A DNA stretch of 7,872 nucleotides. Origin: an uncultured Bacilli bacterium. Lineage in GTDB: Bacteria; Bacillota_I; Bacilli_A; RFN20; DUOF01. Within the stretch, counting starts at the first letter, position 1. Every line of letters starts with the position of its first letter. Where the stretch lies: positions 1 to 7,872 of the forward strand of contig CAKORZ010000063.1 of assembly GCA_934101685.1 (NCBI GenBank), written 5' to 3'. Shown here piece by piece: positions 1 to 5,152 of the stretch. The notes under the pieces are model-generated. The model had not been told where the DNA came from and made no database searches. It saw nothing but the letters and a program-made list of their open reading frames with translations. A program made the translations under genes and the position numbers.

Positions 1-177
1 AGCATAAGGTGGTCCATCGTGTAATACAAAAGGTGTATTCTTACGATTTTTCTTTAATAACTCCTCATATAATTTTTCTTTATGCCATTTTTCTCTAATT
101 GCAGGTTCCTTATTTGGTAAATTACCTCTCATTTCAAAATTTGTTTTTGGCATTAATAATGTTTGTTTTATTTCCAT
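1..177 (-). CDS. ileS: Isoleucyl-tRNA synthetase, N-terminal fragment (cut by window edge)
   Basis: Only the first 59 codons are present; the gene continues past base 1. The product would charge tRNA-Ile with isoleucine in the cytoplasm (class I synthetase, about 900-1000 residues when complete). The visible part carries the family's N-terminal signature: TLLMPKTNFEMRGNLPNKEP near residues 6-25, then FVLHDGPPYA at residues 50-59, which directly precedes the ANG..HIGH nucleotide-binding motif that falls outside the window. The ATG at 175-177 is preceded by a strong ribosome binding site (GGGGGAG on the minus strand, about 183-189). A T-box leader with an Ile specifier lies immediately upstream, which independently supports the assignment. 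No sign of damage. Confidence 0.96.
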   Translation of the reverse strand, partial: MEIKQTLLMPKTNFEMRGNLPNKEPAIREKWHKEKLYEELLKKNRKNTPFVLHDGPPYA

Positions 178-200
178 ATTTTCTCCCCCATTCTAGGGAC

Positions 201-237
201 AAAAAAGAGTCCCTATCTTTTTTCAAAATAGGAACTC
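201..237 (-). terminator. T-box intrinsic terminator upstream of ileS
   Basis: On the minus strand GAGTTCCTAT (228-237) pairs with ATAGGGACTC (207-216) over 10 bp, with one G-U pair. The hairpin is followed directly by six T residues (201-206). This is the default OFF structure of the T-box switch and ends about 24 bases before the ileS start codon. Confidence 0.93.
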
Positions 238-271
238 AATAATTTTATAATCATCAAGCGGTACCATCCTA
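229..271 (-). promoter_or_regulatory. T-box antiterminator helix
   Basis: TAGGA at the 5' edge of the T-box (267-271) is complementary to TCCTA (229-233). The latter lies inside the 5' arm of the terminator hairpin, so the antiterminator and the terminator exclude each other. The bulge formed by the remaining T-box bases contains TGGT for pairing with the free tRNA 3' end. Confidence 0.88.
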
Positions 272-463
272 ATTCATAGAATAATCTATGCCCTTAATTA
301 GTGTAGTAATTAACGCTTACCATTCGTCTTTATTTACTATTATTTCAATAAAGCTCTCAAGAGTGATAAAACTAAAATAATTATTAATACTTTTCACCAA
401 CCAGTATCTCTCTACAACATTTGTTTTAGTTTCGTGTCTCTATCAACGATTTATTTATAACAA

Positions 464-479
464 TGCAATAATTATTGCA
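464..479. repeat. 16-bp perfect palindrome over the ileS -10 region
   Basis: TGCAATAATTATTGCA reads the same on both strands and overlaps the proposed -10 element and start region. It is not followed by a T-tract on either strand, so it is a poor terminator. It could be a binding site for a dimeric regulator, or chance in AT-rich DNA. Confidence 0.6.
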
Positions 480-499
480 CATTAGTTAACTTTTTACAA
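471..499 (-). promoter_or_regulatory. Probable ileS promoter
   Basis: Minus-strand TTGTAA (494-499, 4 of 6 to the -35 consensus), a 17-base spacer, then AATAAT (471-476, 5 of 6 to the -10). This places the start of the leader near 464, just before the bases that can form the foot of T-box stem I. An alternative -10, TATAAA at 454-459, has no good -35 partner and would cut into the leader. Reading is by consensus only. Confidence 0.5.
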
Positions 500-519
500 T
501 ATTTTTTAATCTAAAAACT

Positions 520-3285
520 TTATTCAGTTCTAAGTGCTACTACTGGATCTTTCTTAGCAGCCACTTGTGCAGGTATTAAACCAGCAATTAATGTTAATGC
601 AATACTAATAGCAATTAAGATAACTGCCCCCATTATAGGAAGGGAAGCCATTGATGCAAGACCTGTAAAATGTTTTAAAATAATGTTTATAGGAAGTATT
701 AAAAGTAAAGTAATAGCAATACCAAATGTTCCACTTGTTAAACCTATAATAAAGCTTTCTGCAGTAAATACTCTCTTTACATCTTTTTTAGATGCACCTA
801 CACTTCTTAAAACACCAATTTCTTTAGTTCTCTCAATAACAGAAATATAAGTAATTATTCCTATCATTATAGAACTAACTATTAATGATACACTTACAAA
901 TGCTACTAAAACATAAGTAATTGCATTTATAATAGTAGATACAGTACTCATAATTAATCCAACATAATCAGTATAAGATATTTCATCTCCAGATTCTGCA
1001 GTTTCATTATATTTATCAATGAAAGCTTTTACGTGTGATTTTGCTTCAAATGAATTTACATATATTTGTACTGATTCAGGTGTAAGTTCATCTACATATG
1101 CAAAACTAGCTGCACTAGAATCTAAAGTATCTTTTGCTAAATTATATTTTGTATTATGATAATCTAACATTTGTTTAGTTAAATTTTTAGTGTATGCTAT
1201 TCCTCCAGTACTTAAGGATCCACTATCTGTTTTATTATTTAATCTTACTACTCCAGTAATCTTTACTTTATTATTAGTATTTTTAATAGCATTCATATAA
1301 CAAGCATAATATTTTGTAATGTCATATAATGGATTATTTTCTTCTGTATCTCCTACAGTTATTTTTGCTTGATTATAAATTCTAAAATCCACATATTTAT
1401 TAATAGTATTATCAAATACTATATAATCACTTTCTTCTAGAACTTTGTATTCTACTCCAATAATGTCATTATAATCAATTTTCTTAGTATACTTATTTCC
1501 ATAAACTAGATTTCTTAATACATTATCTATATCTTCATCACTAAATATACCAAGTGCATATAATACTAATTCATCAACTTCATTATTCTTATCTAATACT
1601 AATAAAGCATTACCATCTTCTAAAGTATAATCACCTGCTAATAAATCATATTGATCTTTAATTAAAGTTTCATTATCGATCATTTCATAAAAGATTGTTA
1701 AATTCATCATGTTAGAGGCAAATGAGTTAGAACCACTACCCATAATAGTCTTAGGATCAAATCCCATAAGAGTAAATGCTAATTCAATTACTTTAGCACT
1801 ATCTAAGGTTGTTTTATTCCCTTTTGCATCATCTTCTAAGTCTGTTTCTATAAATGAAAGAGAAGGATATTTTCTAACAAATGCATATGTTCTATCTGTT
1901 GAATCTGTTCTAGATATTGTATACACAGGTTGTCCATATACAGTCGTAGTTTCTACTTTTGCTCCAGATTGTTTTTCAAAATAGAATAAAGAATATTTAA
2001 CAATCATTTTCATCAAAGCATTACTATTTGGTTGAACGTTATCTATATCCGTTAATGAATTCATTTCATTATCTTTATAAAATTCTAAGTTCATATTGTA
2101 TGTGTATTGTACAGCATTTACATAATCTTTTATCTCATCATAATTTTCTATAATATATTTTCTAAACTTTTTAAGATCATTAGCATTTAAATTGCTACCT
2201 ACACTATCCATAATCGAAGATATACTATCTTTATGATAAACACCATCTAAATTATGATTTGGATCTTTAGTTTCATTATCACTTGTAAACATAGCAAGCA
2301 TTAGTGAAGAAAAATCTACACTTTTAGCATTTATGGTTAAAGGATAAGTAGATAAAGTATCTTCTTGTTGTTTATTTACATAAGTAGAAAAGCCACTTGA
2401 AATAGATAAAATAAGTGCTATTCCTATAATACCAATTGAACCTGCAAATGCAACTAAAATAGTTCTTGCTTTCTTAGTTAACAAGTTTTTAAAACTTAAA
2501 GCTAAGGCTGTAAAGAAAGACATTCTTTTTTTCTTAGGTTTATTTGTAGTTTCATCATCTTTAACTTCTTTTTTACTATCTTCTATTTCTTTTATTTCCT
2601 CATCTTTACTATAAGGGTTAGAATCATCTATTAAATTACCATCTAATAGTTTAACTATTCTAGTAGAATATTCCTTAGCTAAATCTGGGTTATGAGTAAC
2701 CATTATAATAAGTTTATCTTTAGCAATTTCTTTTAAAATTTCCATTATTTGAACACTTGAAACAGTATCTAGTGCGCCAGTTGGTTCATCTGCTAAGATA
2801 ATTTCTGGATCATTAACTAATGCTCTAGCAATAGCAACCCTTTGCATTTGTCCACCAGATAATTGACTAGGTTTATTTTTTATTTTATCTTTTAGTCCTA
2901 CTTTTTCTAATACACTAATTGCTCTTTTTCTTCTCTCTTCTTTACTAACTCCTGATAAAGTAAGTGCTAATTCTACATTTTCTAATACTGTTTGATGTGG
3001 TATTAAGTTATAACTTTGGAAGACAAAACCAATACTGTGGTTTCTATATGTATCCCAATCTTTATCTTTATACTCTTTAGTAGATACTCCATTAATTATT
3101 AAATCACCTGTCGTATATCTATCAAGACCACCTATTATATTAAGAAGGGTAGTTTTACCACAACCACTAGGTCCTAAAATAGAAACAAATTCATTTTTTC
3201 TAAAATTTAAGCTAACACCTTTTAAGGCTTCTACTTTAGTTTCTCCCATTTCATATACTTTCTTAATATCTACTAATCTAAGCAT
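520..3285 (-). CDS. MacB/FtsX-type ABC transporter, ATPase and permease fused
   Basis: A 921-residue inner-membrane ABC protein. Residues 1-235 are a MacB/LolD-like ATPase: Walker A GPSGCGKTT (38-46), Q-loop Q90, signature LSGGQ (142-146), Walker B with LADEP (to 168), H-loop H198. A Lys/Asp/Glu-rich linker (about 220-255) leads to TM1 (about 275-297), a very large extracytoplasmic domain (about 300-775), then three more membrane segments (about 783-815, 844-868, 884-906). The coupling segment ERTKEIGVLRSVGASKKDV and the C-terminal KKDPVVALRTE are hallmarks of the MacB/FtsX permease class. That class works by mechanotransmission and exports or extracts peptides, lipoproteins or drugs; the substrate here is unknown. 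ATG at 3285 is chosen over an ATG 17 codons upstream because it has an AAAGGTG site 7 bases before it and begins the conserved ATPase (MLRLVDIKKVYEMG); the longer form would begin upstream of the likely transcription start. No clear terminator follows. Confidence 0.93.
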   Translation of the reverse strand: MLRLVDIKKVYEMGETKVEALKGVSLNFRKNEFVSILGPSGCGKTTLLNIIGGLDRYTTGDLIINGVSTKEYKDKDWDTYRNHSIGFVFQSYNLIPHQTVLENVELALTLSGVSKEERRKRAISVLEKVGLKDKIKNKPSQLSGGQMQRVAIARALVNDPEIILADEPTGALDTVSSVQIMEILKEIAKDKLIIMVTHNPDLAKEYSTRIVKLLDGNLIDDSNPYSKDEEIKEIEDSKKEVKDDETTNKPKKKRMSFFTALALSFKNLLTKKARTILVAFAGSIGIIGIALILSISSGFSTYVNKQQEDTLSTYPLTINAKSVDFSSLMLAMFTSDNETKDPNHNLDGVYHKDSISSIMDSVGSNLNANDLKKFRKYIIENYDEIKDYVNAVQYTYNMNLEFYKDNEMNSLTDIDNVQPNSNALMKMIVKYSLFYFEKQSGAKVETTTVYGQPVYTISRTDSTDRTYAFVRKYPSLSFIETDLEDDAKGNKTTLDSAKVIELAFTLMGFDPKTIMGSGSNSFASNMMNLTIFYEMIDNETLIKDQYDLLAGDYTLEDGNALLVLDKNNEVDELVLYALGIFSDEDIDNVLRNLVYGNKYTKKIDYNDIIGVEYKVLEESDYIVFDNTINKYVDFRIYNQAKITVGDTEENNPLYDITKYYACYMNAIKNTNNKVKITGVVRLNNKTDSGSLSTGGIAYTKNLTKQMLDYHNTKYNLAKDTLDSSAASFAYVDELTPESVQIYVNSFEAKSHVKAFIDKYNETAESGDEISYTDYVGLIMSTVSTIINAITYVLVAFVSVSLIVSSIMIGIITYISVIERTKEIGVLRSVGASKKDVKRVFTAESFIIGLTSGTFGIAITLLLILPINIILKHFTGLASMASLPIMGAVILIAISIALTLIAGLIPAQVAAKKDPVVALRTE

Positions 3286-3292
3286 ATAACCA

Positions 3293-3299
3293 CACCTTT
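3293..3299 (-). promoter_or_regulatory. Ribosome binding site that fixes the ABC transporter start
   Basis: AAAGGTG lies 7 bases upstream of the ATG at 3285. The upstream in-frame ATG at 3336 has no comparable purine-rich site. The same AAGGTGTGGT string recurs in front of the leucine-rich repeat gene (about 7370-7379). Confidence 0.75.
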
Positions 3300-3337
3300 C
3301 CTTTACTTTATAAATATAATTTATAAACACTATCAAA

Positions 3338-3366
3338 ATATTAATAACTTTAGTTATTTATGTCAA
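3338..3366 (-). promoter_or_regulatory. Promoter of the fused ABC transporter gene
   Basis: Perfect -35 TTGACA (3361-3366), 17-base spacer, -10 TAATAT (3338-3343, 4 of 6). The expected start near 3331 gives a leader of about 45 bases before the ATG at 3285. It sits in the gap after the ABC-F stop codon, so the transporter can be transcribed on its own as well as by readthrough. Confidence 0.65.
3343..3358. repeat. Operator-like inverted repeat inside the promoter spacer
   Basis: AATAACT (3343-3349) and AGTTATT (3352-3358) are perfect 7-bp arms separated by 2 bases, lying exactly between the -35 and -10 elements of the ABC transporter promoter. The position suits a repressor site or a MerR-type activator site, but no regulator gene is in the window and AT-rich chance repeats are possible. 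Confidence 0.55.
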
Positions 3367-3398
3367 TAAATACCATACTATTCTTAAAATTAACTTAA

Positions 3399-4946
3399 TC
3401 ATTTAAATAAATTTTTTAATCCAAATTTATCTAATTCATAAACATCATCACATACCTCATCTATATATTTTCTATCATGAGAAATACTAATTATACACCC
3501 ATCAAATTCTTTTAAAACTTTTCTTATTACTGGGTTTGATAAAGGAGATAAATTTCTAGTAGGTTCATCTAACACTAATACTTCACTTTTATCTAAAATA
3601 AGCTTTATAAGTAATAGTTTAGCCTTTTGCCCTCCACTTAACTCGCTTATTTTTCCATTCATCTCTTCTTCACTAAACTTTAAACTACCTAGAAAAGTCA
3701 TTGCTTTAGTAATTTCCTCTTTATCTTTATTTAAACAAATAAAATCTAAAACTTTACTATTTAAATCTAATTTATCATCATAGTTTTGAGGCATATACCC
3801 AACTTTGTATTTATCTTTTAAACTATTATAAATAATCTTTAATAAAGTAGATTTTCCTACTCCATTTTTACCAATAATCACAAGATGATCTTTTGCTTTT
3901 ATAGTTAATTTTACTTCTTCACTTAAAACTTTATTATCTATCTTTAATGGCTTTATTATTTCATTATAAATAATTTTATTTTTATTTAAATCATTACTAT
4001 AATCAAATGAAATATTAATGCTATCTTCTGTATCTATTTTCTTTGTTAAATTGCTTTTTTCTTTTTCAAGTCTTCTTCCTATAGCCTTAACACAATGCAT
4101 TTTTTTCTTTAATAAGAAACCACCATGAGGATCTTGTCTACTTATTACTCTTTGTTCATGATCTACTCTATTATATATTTTTTGCCATCTTTTTAATTTT
4201 TCATCAAACTCTTTCTTTTCATTTATAGATATTTGGTTTTGTTTATCTATTAAATGAAGCCTATTTTCTATATAATCACTATAATTAGTCTTACATATAG
4301 TGTACTTAGCTTTTGTCTTTTTCATAATTTGCTCTAAATGAATTATTACAGTCGCAGTATTTTCTAGTAAAGTCTCATCATGACTAATAAACATAATTGC
4401 TTTATTACTCTCTTTTATAAACTTTTCTAACCATAAAAGTGTTTCAATATCTAAATCATTACTAGGCTCATCTAATAGTAAAATATCAGGATCATCTAAT
4501 AATATCTTTATTAATTGTATCTTTACTTTTTCTCCTCCACTTAAAGTACTTATAATTCTATTTTCATCTATTATATTTTTATCTAAATTAAACTTAGAAA
4601 AATAAGATAAAATATTTTGTGTTTCACTATATCTAGCATAATCAATTTCACTATTAACATCACTTTTTAAAAAGTAATCAAAAACACTAAAAGCATTCCA
4701 CTTTTCATCTAAAATCTGCTCCAAATAACCTATTTTATATCCTGGATTAATTATATTTCCTTTAACATAACAATAATCTTTAATTAAATTAAGATTATAG
4801 ATTGCTTTAATCAATGTACTTTTACCATTACCTTCTTCTCCAATAATGGCTACTTTATCTTTTTCATGTAAAATAAAGTTAAAATTTTCTAATAATACTC
4901 TATTATTTTCTTTTTTTATTATATTTAAATTTTGAATTTCCAACAT
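3399..4946 (-). CDS. ABC-F family ATPase, probable ribosome-protection (antibiotic resistance) protein
   Basis: A 515-residue soluble protein with two ABC ATPase domains and no membrane segment, the ABC-F architecture. Domain 1: Walker A GEEGNGKST (36-44), signature LSGGE (135-139), Walker B ILLLDEP (155-161), SHD (188-190). Domain 2: Walker A GKNGVGKST (359-367), signature LSGGQ (436-440), Walker B VLVLDEP (456-462), SHD (489-491). Between them, about 200-330, is a basic, charged, helical linker, the region that in ABC-F proteins reaches the ribosomal peptidyl-transferase centre. ABC-F proteins act on the ribosome, and the resistance members (Vga, Lsa, Msr, VmlR types) displace antibiotics. 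Domain 2 has TRNLSPLSNPVIR after Walker B, unlike the NDLDIETL of domain 1. The gene follows a leader-peptide attenuator (4992-5079), which favours an antibiotic-inducible role over housekeeping EttA/Uup-like roles. The exact drug class cannot be read. Stop is TGA; no clear terminator follows. Confidence 0.92.
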   Translation of the reverse strand: MLEIQNLNIIKKENNRVLLENFNFILHEKDKVAIIGEEGNGKSTLIKAIYNLNLIKDYCYVKGNIINPGYKIGYLEQILDEKWNAFSVFDYFLKSDVNSEIDYARYSETQNILSYFSKFNLDKNIIDENRIISTLSGGEKVKIQLIKILLDDPDILLLDEPSNDLDIETLLWLEKFIKESNKAIMFISHDETLLENTATVIIHLEQIMKKTKAKYTICKTNYSDYIENRLHLIDKQNQISINEKKEFDEKLKRWQKIYNRVDHEQRVISRQDPHGGFLLKKKMHCVKAIGRRLEKEKSNLTKKIDTEDSINISFDYSNDLNKNKIIYNEIIKPLKIDNKVLSEEVKLTIKAKDHLVIIGKNGVGKSTLLKIIYNSLKDKYKVGYMPQNYDDKLDLNSKVLDFICLNKDKEEITKAMTFLGSLKFSEEEMNGKISELSGGQKAKLLLIKLILDKSEVLVLDEPTRNLSPLSNPVIRKVLKEFDGCIISISHDRKYIDEVCDDVYELDKFGLKNLFK

Positions 4947-4951
4947 AAAAT

Positions 4952-4973
4952 CACCCTTTCTTTAATAGAAAGG
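4952..4973 (-). promoter_or_regulatory. Hairpin covering the ABC-F ribosome binding site
   Basis: Minus-strand CCTTTCT (4967-4973) and AGAAAGG (4955-4961) form a perfect 7-bp stem with a 5-base loop. The 3' arm is the start of the ribosome binding site AAAGGGTGAT before the ATG at 4946. Folding would mask part of the site and lower translation, a possible second layer of control below the transcription attenuator. Confidence 0.6.
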
Positions 4974-4991
4974 TTAAAAATAATTATATAT

Positions 4992-5040
4992 AAAAACTAG
5001 ATAAAATTATTTCTAACCGATGTAGAAATAGTTTTCTAGT
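4992..5040 (-). terminator. Attenuator terminator in the ABC-F leader
   Basis: On the minus strand the 5' arm (5023-5040) and 3' arm (4996-5015) pair as ACTAG/CTAGT (5 bp), a 2-base bulge, AAAA/TTTT (4 bp), one C-A mismatch and TATTTCTA/TAGAAATA (8 bp), with a 7-base loop. Five T residues follow (4992-4996). Its 5' arm is shared with the competing hairpin at 5022-5052, so only one can form. Confidence 0.8.
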
Positions 5041-5052
5041 CACTATTTCTAC
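5022..5052 (-). promoter_or_regulatory. Antiterminator hairpin of the ABC-F attenuator
   Basis: GTAGAAATAG (5043-5052) and CTATTTCTAC (5022-5031) form a perfect 10-bp stem with an 11-base loop. It begins on the base right after the leader peptide stop codon and uses up the bases needed for the 5' arm of the terminator. A ribosome finishing the leader peptide would cover its 5' arm; one stalled near the start codon would leave it free. Confidence 0.8.
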
Positions 5053-5079
5053 TTAATTTAAATTCACTTTCTTATACAT
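5053..5079 (-). CDS. Leader peptide MYKKVNLN of the ABC-F attenuator
   Basis: An 8-codon reading frame, ATG at 5079 to TAA at 5053-5055, encoding MYKKVNLN. An AGGAG ribosome binding site (5090-5094) lies 10 bases upstream. It sits between a promoter and a pair of mutually exclusive hairpins, the layout known for inducible ABC-F, Erm and Msr genes, where antibiotic stalling on the leader peptide controls downstream expression. The role is inferred from position; the peptide itself was not recognised. An overlapping frame from the ATG at 5089 (MIKYV) has its start abutting the AGGAG and is less likely. Confidence 0.7.
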   Translation of the reverse strand: MYKKVNLN

Positions 5080-5100
5080 ATTTAATCATCTCCTAGTTAA

Positions 5101-5109
5101 AGTATATCA
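5101..5109 (-). promoter_or_regulatory. Extended -10 promoter of the ABC-F unit
   Basis: Minus-strand TGATATACT holds the -10 hexamer TATACT (5 of 6 to consensus) preceded by the TGn extension. No good -35 is visible; the expected place is filled by the T-tract region of the upstream terminator. Transcription would start near 5094-5096, so the RNA would begin almost at the AGGAG of the leader peptide. Confidence 0.6.
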
Positions 5110-5117
5110 TAAAGAAT

Positions 5118-5152
5118 AAAAAAAAGAAGAAATATTTTATCTATTTCTTCTT
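5118..5152 (-). terminator. Intrinsic terminator of the leucine-rich repeat gene
   Basis: AAGAAGAAATA (5142-5152) and TATTTCTTCTT (5124-5134) form a perfect 11-bp stem with a 7-base loop, followed by a T-tract ending at 5118. The stem includes the last codons and stop codon of the gene. The ABC-F promoter begins 9 bases further on. Confidence 0.85.

Larger units (their letters stand above)
201..464 (-). promoter_or_regulatory. T-box riboswitch (tRNA-Ile sensing) leader of ileS
   Basis: The leader controls ileS by reading the charging state of tRNA-Ile; uncharged tRNA favours the antiterminator. All parts can be seen on the minus strand. Stem I has a 9-bp helix (369-377 with 424-432), a distal AGAGA element and a GGTGAAA terminal loop at 392-398, closed by 387-391 with 403-407. 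The specifier codon ATC (Ile) is at 365-367, followed by the usual ACTCTTGAG context. Further hairpins are 294-300 with 307-313 (stem II region) and 275-280 with 285-290 (stem III region). The T-box AGGATGGTACCGC is at 258-270; its TGGT can pair with the ACCA end of tRNA-Ile. The 5' end at about 464 is inferred from the promoter and from a possible basal helix (347-352 with 450-455). Confidence 0.95.

Noticed and set aside
480..520. Possible terminator after the ABC transporter gene (TTTTTA-GAT-TAAAAA)
   Set aside because: The stem is only about six A-T pairs and has no proper T-tract, so it is too weak to call.
1709..1984. Plus-strand open frame of 91 codons inside the ABC transporter gene
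   Set aside because: It lies opposite a confidently assigned gene, shows no recognisable domain and has no promoter or convincing ribosome binding site.
3286..3336. 17-residue N-terminal extension of the ABC transporter from ATG 3336
   Set aside because: It overlaps the expected transcription start near 3331, has no ribosome binding site, and the conserved ATPase begins at the ATG at 3285.
3399..3401. TGA read as Trp (Mycoplasma-type code)
   Set aside because: Reading through would add only three residues before TAA, and all Trp codons in the genes are TGG with no internal TGA, which does not fit a TGA-Trp genome of this AT content.
5072..5089. Alternative leader peptide MIKYV starting at 5089
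   Set aside because: Its ATG directly abuts the AGGAG site with no spacing, so the frame starting at 5079 is the better candidate, though the two overlap and the choice is not certain.
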